Assembly: GCF_001426745.1 (NCBI RefSeq)
Contig: NZ_LMFI01000006.1
Location: forward strand, 1 to 40,967
Reading direction: 5' to 3'
DNA from: Nocardioides sp. Root140
GTDB lineage: Bacteria > Actinomycetota > Actinomycetes > Propionibacteriales > Nocardioidaceae
Length of the DNA: 40,967 nucleotides
The position numbers and the translations under genes are program-made. The notes beneath the pieces were generated by a model, which saw only the letters and a program-made list of their open reading frames with translations, ran no database searches and was not told where the DNA came from. Positions 32,650-40,967 of the stretch are shown one piece after another. Every line of letters begins with the position of its first letter. The stretch's first letter is position 1.

Positions 32650-33513
32650 TCAGTACGTCGTGACGTGCACGTGGTCGTAGTGGTTGGCCGTGGTCGAGCC
32701 ACGGTCCTCCATGCCACGCCAGCCCTCGCCCGACCGGTCGACCGACCAGATCTGCTGGGAGTAGATGATGTAGTTCACGCCCAGCTCGGCGTAGTGCTCG
32801 CGCACGAAGTCGCGAACCTGGTAGCCGCGGTCGCCGCTGACCATGATGTCGACGGCGAGGCCCTGCGAGTGCTCACCGTCGCCGCGGAACGTGCCGTAGG
32901 TCGTGATGTCGGGGAACGCCGCGCACACGGCCGCGTGCACCTTGACGATGTTGGGGCTCACGCCGCTGGGCACGGAGGTGCCGTTGGTGCACTCGCCGCC
33001 GATGCCCTCGACGGGCTTCTCGTCGTCGAGGTAGTCGGCGGTCACCCAGCGCGACCGGCCGCCGACGACGATCTCGGTACGGCCGTTCTGCTCGCGCCCG
33101 GTGACCAGCACCTGCTTGCCGGCGTCAATGCTGCCGACCTGGGTCGCACCGTCGGTGGGCGCGTCCCAGAGGTTCAGTTCCTCGGTGGTCCACAGCTTGG
33201 AGTCGGCGGACTTCACCGCGCGCTGGGTGGCGAGGCGGTTCGCGCTGCGGGAGTACGTCGCGGAGGCGCTCAGCTGGTCGAGGTCGAGGCTGGCCCGACC
33301 GCTCGAACGGGAGACTTCCTGCTTGCGCTCGGGGGCAGCACCGCCGATGGATGCCTGGTTGGCGCTCACGACCTCCTTGATCTCGGGGTCGGATCCGAGG
33401 ACTCCGACGCCGACGACGGCGAGGGTGGCGAGCGTGGAGACCGATGCTGCGATGGTCACCAGGCGGGGCTTGCTGCGGGCATTGGTGTCCCGCTTGTGGC
33501 CATGATTTGCCAC
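32650..33513 (-). CDS. Secreted SH3/ARB-07466-like peptidoglycan-associated protein
   Basis: This 287-residue protein has a basic start (ANHGHKRDTNARSKPR) and a membrane or signal helix (about 20-40). The middle has an SH3-like part (about 110-170, LNLWDAPTDGATQVGSIDAG). The C-terminal domain has GEHSQGLAVDIMVSG and ANHYDHVHV, the M15-like HxxGxAxD...HxH layout of the ARB-07466 family. It is probably a cell-wall hydrolase or binding protein at the outer face. The GTG at 33513 follows AAAGGA by eight bases. A strong terminator lies at 32601-32636. No long 5' leader with a c-di-AMP switch is seen. Confidence 0.83.
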   Translation of the reverse strand: MANHGHKRDTNARSKPRLVTIAASVSTLATLAVVGVGVLGSDPEIKEVVSANQASIGGAAPERKQEVSRSSGRASLDLDQLSASATYSRSANRLATQRAVKSADSKLWTTEELNLWDAPTDGATQVGSIDAGKQVLVTGREQNGRTEIVVGGRSRWVTADYLDDEKPVEGIGGECTNGTSVPSGVSPNIVKVHAAVCAAFPDITTYGTFRGDGEHSQGLAVDIMVSGDRGYQVRDFVREHYAELGVNYIIYSQQIWSVDRSGEGWRGMEDRGSTTANHYDHVHVTTY

Positions 33514-33607
33514 AGCGCTGATCCTTTGCGATAGCTGACAGGGTCTGTGTCCGAACGGGGTGTCCGTCTGGGCACGAAGATCGAGTGAAACATAAACGAA
33601 CCGGAAA

Positions 33608-33624
33608 TGTCCCATTTGGGGACA
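33608..33624. promoter_or_regulatory. Small inverted repeat upstream of the ARB-07466-like gene
   Basis: TGTCCC and GGGACA flank a five-base spacer, about 95 bases before the GTG at 33513. It lies between that gene and dusB. It could be an operator; nothing else supports it. Confidence 0.35.
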
Positions 33625-33667
33625 CTGTTCACAGGGTGTTCCGAGTCACCCGATCCTCACCCGATCC

Positions 33668-34810
33668 TCACCCGCCCGAGGCCGCGGACAGGTCCTCCTC
33701 CATGCCGCAGCCGGCCCCGTCGGCGTCGTCCAGCCACCCCTCGGGCAGCACGACCCGCTTGCGTGGCGTGCCTTGGCGCCCCCGTGGAGCACCCAGCTCG
33801 GCGACCGGGAAGACGGCGTCGGGGTCGAGCTCGGCAAGCAGGACGTCGAGGGTGGCGAGGCTGTCGATCAGGGCCAGGGAGTGACGCAGTGCACCACCGG
33901 CCGGGAAGCCCTTGAGGTACCACGAGACGTGCTTGCGGAACTCCTTGCAGCCCCGCTCCTCCCCCATGTGCGAGCTGAGCAGCTCGGCGTGGCGACGCAT
34001 CATCGCGGCCACCTCACCCAACACGGGGAGCGTAGCCACGGTCTCGCCGGCGAAGGCCGCGGCCAGGTCGCGGAACAGCCACGGACGGCCCAGGCAGCCG
34101 CGGCCGACCACGACGCCCGCGACACCGGTCTGCTCGACCATCCTCAGCGCGTCGGCGGCCTCCCAGATGTCGCCGTTGCCGAGCACCGGGATGTCGACGT
34201 GCGCCACGAGCTCGGCGATCGCCTCCCAGTCTGCCTGGCCGGAGTAGGCCTGCTCGACGGTGCGGCCGTGCAGCGCAATGGCCGCACACCCCGCCTCCTG
34301 GGCGATGCGTCCGGCATCGAGGTAGGTCAGGTGGTCGTCATCGATGCCCTTGCGGGTCTTCATGGTGACCGGCACGCCGTACGGCTCGGCGGCGCGGACC
34401 GCGTGCTCGAGGATCTCGCCGAGGAGCCCGCGCTTCCACGGGAGCGCTCCCCCGCCGCCCTTGCGGGTCACCTTCGGAACCGGGCAGCCGAAGTTGAGGT
34501 CGATGTGCGCGACGCCGTACTCGGCGCAGAGGATCTCCGCGGCCTTGCCGACGTAGACCGGGTCGGTGCCGTAGAGCTGCACCGAGCGGGTGTTCTCGAG
34601 CTCGTCGAAGACCAGCATCGACCTGGTCATCGCGTCGCCCTCGACCAGGCCGCGTGAGGTGATCATCTCGCAGACGAAGAGCCCGTCCGCGCCCTGCTCG
34701 CGCATGCTCTCGAGGCACAACCGGCGGTACGCCGCGTTGGTGATGCCGGCCATCGGAGCCAGGACGACGGGCGTCTCGACGGTCAGGTTGCCCAGCTGCA
34801 TGGGCTCCAT
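33668..34810 (-). CDS. dusB: tRNA-dihydrouridine synthase DusB
   Basis: The 380-residue protein is an FMN-dependent Dus enzyme. It starts VVLAPMAGITNAAYRRL, has the catalytic cysteine C109 in NFGCPVPKVTRKGGGGAL, and continues with TMKTRKGI, ALHGRTVEQAYSG and GNGDIW for the FMN barrel. It reduces uridine in tRNA with NADPH. The ATG at 34810 is chosen because VETPVVLAPM lies at the usual distance from it; ATG 34801 is the alternative. The 186-bp gap upstream holds the five repeats at 34831-34990, which a longer start at 34930 would have to translate. Confidence 0.95.
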   Translation of the reverse strand: MEPMQLGNLTVETPVVLAPMAGITNAAYRRLCLESMREQGADGLFVCEMITSRGLVEGDAMTRSMLVFDELENTRSVQLYGTDPVYVGKAAEILCAEYGVAHIDLNFGCPVPKVTRKGGGGALPWKRGLLGEILEHAVRAAEPYGVPVTMKTRKGIDDDHLTYLDAGRIAQEAGCAAIALHGRTVEQAYSGQADWEAIAELVAHVDIPVLGNGDIWEAADALRMVEQTGVAGVVVGRGCLGRPWLFRDLAAAFAGETVATLPVLGEVAAMMRRHAELLSSHMGEERGCKEFRKHVSWYLKGFPAGGALRHSLALIDSLATLDVLLAELDPDAVFPVAELGAPRGRQGTPRKRVVLPEGWLDDADGAGCGMEEDLSAASGG

Positions 34811-34830
34811 TGTGAACTGCCACCCCTCGA

Positions 34831-34990
34831 ATGCGCGAACCGTGGGCTTTCGATGCGCGAACCGTGGATCGTGATTGCCGAGCCGGGGGTCCTTGCGGTG
34901 CCCGTCAAGGATCCACAGTTCGAGGCGCAATCTTCCACGGTTCGCGCATCAATGACGCACGGTTGGCGCATCAAAAAGGCACGGTTCGCG
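34831..34990. repeat. Cluster of five copies of a GATGCGCGAACCGTGG-like motif
   Basis: Two forward copies are at 34831-34845 and 34852-34867. Three reverse copies are at 34935-34950, 34958-34971 (one mismatch) and 34980-34990 (partial). Inner copies form a long inverted repeat around a GC-rich centre (about 34868-34934). Copies on one side recur every 21-23 bases. The block fills the gap between the lipoprotein gene and dusB and has no gene. Confidence 0.8.
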
Positions 34991-34996
34991 GTTGGG

Positions 34997-35650
34997 TCAG
35001 CGCTTCTTCTTGGCGCCCTTCTTGGCCTTCGCGCCCGGCGCGGTCACGTCACCGGTCCAGTCGATCTGCTCCTGGGCCTCGTCGGGGCGCAGCGCGACGG
35101 TGCGCAGCTCGGTCTTCGCCGGGGCCAGGAAGACCATGCACAGCGAGGCGGGCTTGGCGTTGGGCCCGAACTTCTTCGGCAGCAACCGGTCGGCGCACGG
35201 GGCGAACCCGCTGATGTGTGCGGCCGGGTAGAGGATCGAGGAGCCGTTGTCGAGGAACACCGGCGGTTCGAAGCCGCCGAGGTTGGACGTGCCGGCGTTC
35301 TTCACCCGCAGGTGCACGTAGTAGGGCGTCGACTTCTTCATCGCGTCGCTCAGCTTGAAACCGCTGAACGCCTTGATCGGCGCCTTGTCGATGCGGGTGA
35401 CGGTGACCTCGGCCTGGCCGGACACCTTGGCGGTGGCCTGCCACTTGAAGGTCGCCGACTCGCCGAGCTCGAGTGCCGACCCGGGGTCGGTCAGGCCGTC
35501 GTCCTCGGGCGTGCTCGAGCCGTCACTGCTCTGCGACGAGTCGTCCTTGGAGTCCTTGTTGTCCTTGTCGTCGTCCCCGCCTCCACAGCCCGCGAGGGCC
35601 AGGACGGCGACGAGGGACAACGCGGCAAGACGAAGAACTCCGGATTTCAT
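34997..35650 (-). CDS. Putative lipoprotein of unknown function
   Basis: The 217-residue protein has a lipoprotein signal (MKSGVLRLAALSLVAVLALA then GC, lipobox LAGC with C22). A long Asp/Ser/Lys tether runs to about 50, a beta-rich outside domain of about 130 residues has two cysteines (GFAPCADR and ASLCMVF), and a Lys-rich end GAKAKKGAKKKR closes it. The domain resembles small DUF4352-like immunoglobulin-fold proteins, a guess from look only. It begins 48 bases after glyS ends and points the same way, so it may be read with glyS. The ATG at 35650 gives a proper signal peptide. Confidence 0.8.
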   Translation of the reverse strand: MKSGVLRLAALSLVAVLALAGCGGGDDDKDNKDSKDDSSQSSDGSSTPEDDGLTDPGSALELGESATFKWQATAKVSGQAEVTVTRIDKAPIKAFSGFKLSDAMKKSTPYYVHLRVKNAGTSNLGGFEPPVFLDNGSSILYPAAHISGFAPCADRLLPKKFGPNAKPASLCMVFLAPAKTELRTVALRPDEAQEQIDWTGDVTAPGAKAKKGAKKKR

Positions 35651-35698
35651 GGCGTCATTGTGCACCGACGGTGCGGTCGTCGTACGACGAAACACTGG

Positions 35699-37096
<1,398 letters not shown>

Positions 37097-37145
37097 GGGA
37101 ACTCCTGGGAAGGTCGGCCGACTGGCTGTCGGTCTTGAAGGATCA

Positions 37146-37151
37146 AGCCTA
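37146..37151 (-). promoter_or_regulatory. -10 element (TAGGCT) of glyS
   Basis: On the minus strand TAGGCT fits TANNNT. It lies about 50 bases before the GTG of glyS. The short leader has no room for a T-box riboswitch. Confidence 0.5.
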
Positions 37152-37190
37152 ACGAGCGTGTCACCCGACTTGTGTGTTGGGCCGCGGCGG

Positions 37191-37508
37191 TCAGGTCTCG
37201 CGGGCCAGAGGCTCGTTGAGCTCGCCACCCGGTTCGACGACCTCGTAGGCGCTGGGCTCGTCGAGTGCCGTGCCCAGCAGCTCCCAGGCCCCCAGCTTCA
37301 CGTCGTACGACGACAGGGCGCGGCGGTAGGACCCGACGTTGGCCCAGCGCGTGGTGAGCAGCCAGAGGTCGGGCTGGTCGACGTTGCGTCCGACCGTGCC
37401 CTCGACGTAGCCCGCGCAGGCCGCGAGCAGCGCGTGCGCTTCCTCGACCCGCGCCCGGAAGCTCGCCACGTCATGCTCGGACACCCGGAACCTGTTCACG
37501 ACCAACAC
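37191..37508 (-). CDS. ABM-type (antibiotic biosynthesis monooxygenase-like) small protein
   Basis: The 105-residue protein has an ABM-like dimeric ferredoxin fold pattern: [23 protein letters not shown], then [23 protein letters not shown] and [14 protein letters not shown]. Such proteins can be heme-degrading or cofactor-free oxygenases, but often no activity is known. Key heme ligands cannot be shown. The GTG at 37508 is supported by GGGGGA near it; a GTC-rich start a few codons later is possible. It is divergent from znuA and lies 94 bases upstream of glyS. Confidence 0.78.
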   Translation of the reverse strand: MLVVNRFRVSEHDVASFRARVEEAHALLAACAGYVEGTVGRNVDQPDLWLLTTRWANVGSYRRALSSYDVKLGAWELLGTALDEPSAYEVVEPGGELNEPLARET

Positions 37509-37618
37509 GTCCCCCAATCTCCCATGCAACGCGGGGTTACGGTCGCTCCACACGCGCCCTCCCACGGGCGAGCCGTCAAGAAGGCCGCACAGGTTCCGCC
37601 CTGCCCGGGGAACTCGAT

Positions 37619-37655
37619 TTGACAACCATTCTCATCTTGCTGAGAATCGTTCTCA
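37619..37655 (+). promoter_or_regulatory. znuA promoter with Zur box over the -10 and start codon
   Basis: TTGACA (37619-37624), a 17-bp spacer and GAGAAT (37642-37647) form the promoter, and the ATG at 37655 is seven bases past the -10, so the mRNA is leaderless. TGAGAA-TCG-TTCTCA (37641-37655) matches the 15-bp Zur box seen in actinobacteria. A further half-site ATTCTCA (37628-37634) pairs with TGAGAAT and could extend the site. Zur with zinc would block the polymerase here. Confidence 0.8.
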
Positions 37656-38581
37656 TGAACTTGCCTGCCGCGCGCTTCGCCGTACCCCTCGTTGTCAGTG
37701 CTTCGCTCTTCCTTGCCGGATGCGGTGCACTCTCGGGCGACGGGGACGTCGACGAGCAGAAGGTCTCCGCGGCCTTCTACCCGCTGGCCTACGCCGCCGA
37801 GCGCGTGGCAGGCGACCACTTGGAGGTCGAGAACCTGGTCCAGGCCGGCCGCGAGCCCCACGACGTCGAACTGAGCGTGCGCCAGACCGGCGACGTCGCC
37901 GATGCGGGACTGGTGATCTTCGAGACCGGCTTCCAGCCCGCCGTCGACGACGCCGTCGAGCAGAACGCGGAGGGCGAGACCCTCGACGCGGCCAAGGTGA
38001 TCGACCTGCACGAGAACGGCGAGGACGCCCACGCGCACGAGGAGGGCCACGACCACGAGCACGGTGACCACGACCCGCACTTCTGGCTCGACCCCCTGCT
38101 GATGGCCGACCTCGCCGACGCGATCGCCGACAAGCTCAGCGGCATCGACCCCGACCACGAGGACGAGTTCACCGCCAACGCCGAGAAGTTTCGCGGCGAG
38201 CTCGAGACCCTCGACAAGGCGTACGCCGACGGGCTGGCCGACTGCAAGGTCGACACCGTGGTGGTCAACCACGAGGCATTCGGCTACCTCAGCCGCTACG
38301 GCCTCCACTTCGAGGCGATCACGGGCCTCTCCCCCGGCGCCGAGCCGATCCCGGGTGAGCGGGCGAAGCTGGAGAAGCTGATCCGCGACGAGCACCTGAC
38401 CACCGTCTTCTCCGAGGCCCTCGGCAGCAAGAAGTCGGCCGACTCGCTGGCAGACGACCTCGGCGTCGAGACGGCCGTGCTCGACCCGATCGAGGGCCTG
38501 AGTGACCAGACCTCCGATGAGAACTACCTTTCACTCATGGAGAACAACCTCACCGCACTCAAGAAGGCCAACGGTTGCTGA
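37655..38581 (+). CDS. znuA: Zinc ABC transporter substrate-binding lipoprotein ZnuA
   Basis: This 308-residue protein has a lipoprotein signal with LAGC and the cluster A-I (ZnuA) fold. Zn ligands are in REPHDVELS, HFWLDP and VVVNHEAFGYL. A His/Asp/Glu-rich loop HENGEDAHAHEEGHDHEHGD (near 120-140) is typical of zinc-binding members and not of manganese ones. It binds zinc outside the membrane and delivers it to ZnuBC. The ATG at 37655 is leaderless under a Zur-controlled promoter. The stop overlaps the TTG start of znuC. Confidence 0.96.
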   Translation: MNLPAARFAVPLVVSASLFLAGCGALSGDGDVDEQKVSAAFYPLAYAAERVAGDHLEVENLVQAGREPHDVELSVRQTGDVADAGLVIFETGFQPAVDDAVEQNAEGETLDAAKVIDLHENGEDAHAHEEGHDHEHGDHDPHFWLDPLLMADLADAIADKLSGIDPDHEDEFTANAEKFRGELETLDKAYADGLADCKVDTVVVNHEAFGYLSRYGLHFEAITGLSPGAEPIPGERAKLEKLIRDEHLTTVFSEALGSKKSADSLADDLGVETAVLDPIEGLSDQTSDENYLSLMENNLTALKKANGC

Positions 38582-39390
38582 CCGACCCCACCGACCGCGA
38601 CCGGACCGTCCTCGAGATCGAGGACGGTTCCGTCGCCATTTCCGGGCGTCCCATCCTCCGTCACATCGACGTGCGCATCGAGCGTGGCGAGTTCGTGGCA
38701 CTGATGGGCGCCAACGGCTCCGGCAAGTCGACCCTGGTCCGTGCCATGACAGGCCTGCTGCGGATCGGCGGAGGATCGGTGACGCTGTTCGGCGCGCAGC
38801 TCTCCGACTTCCACGACTGGCATCGCATCGGCTTCGTGCCGCAACGCGCGACCGCCGCGAGCGGCATCCCTGTCTCGGTCTGGGAGGTCGTGGCCTCGGG
38901 CCGGCTCACCCGACGTCGCCTCCTGCGACCGCTCCTGCGCAAGGACCGCCAGGCCATCAAGGACGCCCTCGACGTGGTCGGGCTACGCGATCGCAGCCAC
39001 GACGGCATCAACACCCTCTCCGGCGGCCAGCAGCAGCGAGTGCTGATCGCGCGCGCCCTGGCCGGCGAGCCCGAGCTGTTCTTCCTCGACGAGCCCACCG
39101 CCGGCGTCGACCTGCCCAACCAGCAGGCCCTGGCCCTCGCCCTCGAGACGCTCAAGTCCCGCGGCGCGACCGTCGTGCTGGTCGCCCACGAGCTCGGCCC
39201 GATGACACCGCTGGTCGACCGCGCGATCGTCATGCGCGACGGCCGCATTGCGTACGACGGCCCGCCGCTGGCCGACCACGAGGTGCACGGGCCGCTGTTC
39301 GGCGCCGGCCACAGCCACCACCACGTGGTGCCCGTCGTCGATGACCACACGCCGCAACTCGGCCTCAACCGCCACCGGGAGCACCACTGA
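38575..39390 (+). CDS. znuC: Zinc ABC transporter ATP-binding protein ZnuC
   Basis: The 271-residue ATPase has Walker A GANGSGKST, a Q-loop FVPQRATA, the signature LSGGQQQR, Walker B LFFLDEPTAGVD and an H-loop LVAHEL. The C-terminal part is His-rich (FGAGHSHHHVVPVVDDH), which may sense zinc. It powers uptake with ZnuA and ZnuB. The TTG at 38575 is chosen because AAGAAGG lies seven bases upstream and it overlaps the end of znuA. Its stop overlaps the ATG of znuB by one base. Confidence 0.95.
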   Translation: MLTDPTDRDRTVLEIEDGSVAISGRPILRHIDVRIERGEFVALMGANGSGKSTLVRAMTGLLRIGGGSVTLFGAQLSDFHDWHRIGFVPQRATAASGIPVSVWEVVASGRLTRRRLLRPLLRKDRQAIKDALDVVGLRDRSHDGINTLSGGQQQRVLIARALAGEPELFFLDEPTAGVDLPNQQALALALETLKSRGATVVLVAHELGPMTPLVDRAIVMRDGRIAYDGPPLADHEVHGPLFGAGHSHHHVVPVVDDHTPQLGLNRHREHH

Positions 39391-40376
39391 TGGACATCCT
39401 GGGCTACGACTTCATGATCCGCGCGATGATCGCCGCGGTCTTCACCGGACTCGCCGCGCCGGTCGTCGGCACCTACCTGGTGCAGCGCCGCCTCGCCCTG
39501 ATGGGTGACGGCATCGGCCACGTCGCCGTCACAGGTGTGGCACTCGGCCTGCTGACCAACACCTCACCGACCTGGACGGCGGTCGTGGTGGCCATCCTGG
39601 GCGCCGTACTCATCGAGGTGATCCGCGAGAAGGGTCACGCGAACGGCGACGTCGCGCTGGCGTTGCTGTTCTACGGCGGCATCGCCGGTGGTGTGATGAT
39701 CACCGGCCTGGCCGGACAGAGTGCGGCCCGCCTCCAGGAGTTCCTGTTCGGGTCGATCACCACGATCTCGCCACAGGACGTATGGGTGACGATGGCGCTC
39801 AGTGCCATCGTGATCCTGCTCGGGGTCGGACTCGCACCCCAGCTGTTCGCGGTCGCCCAGGACCAGGAGTTCGCTCGGGTCGCCGGGCTCAACATCCGCG
39901 TCTACAACGTGCTGGTCGCCGTGCTGGCCGCGGTCACGGTGACCGTGGCGATGCGCACTGTCGGCCTGCTGCTGGTCTCGGCGCTGATGATCGTGCCGGT
40001 GGCCACCGCCCAGCAGCTGACCCGCAGCTTCCGGGCCACCCTGCTGGCCGCGATGTGCCTCGGCGTCGGCGCGTCCTTCGGCGGACTCATGGTCTCGGCA
40101 GTCGCCTTCGACGTGGCGCCCGGACCCACCATCGTGCTGCTCGCGCTGGCCTGCTTCGTGCTGACCTGGCCGGTGGGCATGTGGCTGCGTCGACGTCGCC
40201 GCCAGCGGCAGCCGTTCGACGAGCTCGCGCCGCTGGCCCATGACGCGATCGACGAACACCCTCACGAACACGGTGAGAACTGCGGGCACACCGCCGTACC
40301 CCACGGTGACCACGTCGACTACGTCCACGACGGTCACCGCCACGCCCCCCACGGAGTGCACTATGACGAACACTGA
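39390..40376 (+). CDS. znuB: Zinc ABC transporter permease ZnuB
   Basis: This 328-residue membrane protein has about eight or nine helices of the ABC-3 permease family, with GDGIGHVAVTGVALGLL near the N-terminus and LNIRVYNVLVAVLAAVTVTVAMRTVG in the middle. The C-terminal tail is rich in His and Asp (HEHGENCGHTAVPHGDH, then DGHRHAPHGVHYDEH), which could bind zinc at the inner side. GGGAG lies eight bases upstream. It overlaps the start of zur by 14 bases. Confidence 0.95.
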   Translation: MDILGYDFMIRAMIAAVFTGLAAPVVGTYLVQRRLALMGDGIGHVAVTGVALGLLTNTSPTWTAVVVAILGAVLIEVIREKGHANGDVALALLFYGGIAGGVMITGLAGQSAARLQEFLFGSITTISPQDVWVTMALSAIVILLGVGLAPQLFAVAQDQEFARVAGLNIRVYNVLVAVLAAVTVTVAMRTVGLLLVSALMIVPVATAQQLTRSFRATLLAAMCLGVGASFGGLMVSAVAFDVAPGPTIVLLALACFVLTWPVGMWLRRRRRQRQPFDELAPLAHDAIDEHPHEHGENCGHTAVPHGDHVDYVHDGHRHAPHGVHYDEH

Positions 40377-40800
40377 GCCGAAGACCGAGCCCACCACCGA
40401 GCCCCGCACCACCCCGGTGGCCGGCGGGCGCCCGACCAAGCAGCGCCTGGCCGTGGCCAACGTGCTCTCCACGTTCGGCGACTTCCGCAGTGCCCAGGAG
40501 ATCCACTCGCTGCTGACCGACTCGGGCGAGAAGGTCGGGCTGGCCACCGTCTACCGCACCCTGCAGCTGCTCGCCGACAGCGGCGAGGTCGACGTGCTCC
40601 GCACCGAGGACGGCGAGGCCGCCTACCGGCGCTGCTCCGACTCACACCACCATCACCTGGTCTGCCGGTCGTGCGGCGCCACGGTGGAGGTCGAGGGCCC
40701 GACGGTCGAGCGGTGGACCAAGGCGATCGCCGCCGAGCACGGCTACCGCGACATCAGCCACACGCTGGAGATCTTCGGCACCTGCGCCGCCTGCTCCTGA
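40363..40800 (+). CDS. zur: Zinc uptake regulator Zur (Fur family)
   Basis: This 145-residue protein has the Fur-type winged helix (about 22-85, with RPTKQRLAVANVL and GLATVYRTLQLLADSGEVD). The metal site has a His cluster SDSHHHHLVCRSCG with C-x-x-C, and a second C-x-x-C near the end (GTCAAC), as in Zur/Fur structural zinc sites. It should bind the Zur box at 37641-37655 when zinc is plentiful and so turn down its own operon. The ATG at 40363 is the likely start; an earlier in-frame ATG at 40240 lies inside znuB and adds Thr-rich residues unlike the family. Confidence 0.94.
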   Translation: MTNTEPKTEPTTEPRTTPVAGGRPTKQRLAVANVLSTFGDFRSAQEIHSLLTDSGEKVGLATVYRTLQLLADSGEVDVLRTEDGEAAYRRCSDSHHHHLVCRSCGATVEVEGPTVERWTKAIAAEHGYRDISHTLEIFGTCAACS

Positions 40801-40868
40801 CGGTCGCCAGGCTCGGTACGGCGTTCGAGACGGCCGCACTTGTGCGCCCTTCTTGACGCTTTGCCCCC

Positions 40869-40966
40869 GGCTAGGTCAATCGGTCTAAGCAACGGTCATG
40901 CTGCTGCCGGTTTGGCGAGCAGCGCAGCCAGCGCTTGTGCGGGGGTCTGCAGGTCAAGGGTAGGGC
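40869..40966 (-). mobile_element. Right end of an IS30-like insertion sequence (copy 2, cut by window edge)
   Basis: These 98 bases are the exact reverse complement of 1-98, so a second copy of the same IS begins here in the opposite direction. The junction with the chromosome is between 40868 and 40869. The 68 bases between zur and the IS hold no gene and share a motif with the other junction. Confidence 0.75.
40896..40964 (-). CDS. IS30-like transposase, C-terminal fragment (copy 2)
   Basis: This is the same 22-codon C-terminus as at 3-71, on the minus strand with its stop at 40896-40898. It is incomplete because the window ends. It shows that the two IS copies point outward from this segment with their 3' ends inside. 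Confidence 0.65.
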   Translation of the reverse strand, partial: PTLDLQTPAQALAALLAKPAAA

Positions 40967-40967
40967 G

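Noticed and set aside
33514..33667. A c-di-AMP riboswitch upstream of the ARB-07466-like cell-wall gene
   Set aside because: Such switches often control cell-wall hydrolases in actinobacteria, but the leader is too short and I find none of the conserved core elements.
33649..33671. Tandem ACCCGATCCTC repeats near the end of dusB
   Set aside because: Two short copies next to the dusB stop codon without any promoter context; likely chance or simple slippage.
34831..34990. A CRISPR array
   Set aside because: The repeats are short (about 16 bases), occur in both orientations and have spacers of very different length. No cas gene is nearby.
37097..37190. A T-box riboswitch for glyS
   Set aside because: The leader after the -10 box is only about 43 bases, far below the length needed, and no T-box sequence is present.

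Overview
The window is a high-GC actinobacterial chromosome segment, most likely from Nocardioides or a close relative in the Nocardioidaceae. The basis is gene content and style: a DUF3145 protein, a class II alpha2-type glycyl-tRNA synthetase, adjacent dnaG and dgt, many GTG/TTG starts and many leaderless transcripts. No rRNA is present, so the genus is inferred. Both ends carry the same 98-bp sequence in inverted orientation (1-98 and 40869-40966). It encodes the C-terminus of an IS30-like transposase, so the segment is bounded by two oppositely oriented copies of one insertion sequence. The content between them is mostly core chromosome, so this looks more like sequence broken at repeats than a composite transposon.

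Layout. 172-2684: a crotonase-family enzyme, a secreted alpha/beta-hydrolase lipoprotein and DUF3145. 2843-5797: Ser/Thr phospho-signalling, with a PP2C phosphatase, a membrane-anchored protein of unknown function and a transmembrane protein kinase. 5907-9770: a compact four-gene cluster of a membrane glycosyltransferase 2, a tiny membrane protein with an internal LPNTG motif, a degenerate GGDEF-like protein, and an ECF sigma factor fused to a zinc-finger anti-sigma-like domain, a membrane helix and an outside domain. 9935-13173: an excalibur/thermonuclease secreted nuclease, then a GlcD-like oxidase and a class V aminotransferase that could convert glycolate to glyoxylate to glycine.

13265-16123: a small mobile-element remnant at a tRNA-Met(CAT) gene. 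The intact tRNA lies at one side and a 42-bp copy of its 3' part at the other. Between them are a truncated phage capsid gene, an N-terminally anchored unknown protein and an operon made of a leaderless 19-codon ORF, a small membrane protein and a protein with an RNA polymerase alpha-CTD-like domain. This operon is the most novel-looking content of the window.

16186-28540: a 36-residue membrane peptide, HrpB helicase, a 1603-residue multidomain GH78 alpha-L-rhamnosidase with an operator-like site over its ribosome-binding site, an M15 peptidase, an FUSC-type membrane protein, a GreA/B-like protein, a DUF1345 membrane protein, a class-B-like DyP peroxidase behind a coupled 9-codon leader ORF, and tRNA-Asn. 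28619-37508: replication, RNA and translation housekeeping (dnaG with a downstream unknown gene, dgt, dusB, glyS), a secreted M15/ARB-07466-like cell-wall protein, a lipoprotein, an ABM-domain protein and a block of five short iterated repeats. 37619-40800: a znuA-znuC-znuB-zur zinc uptake operon with a Zur box laid over a leaderless promoter and start codon.
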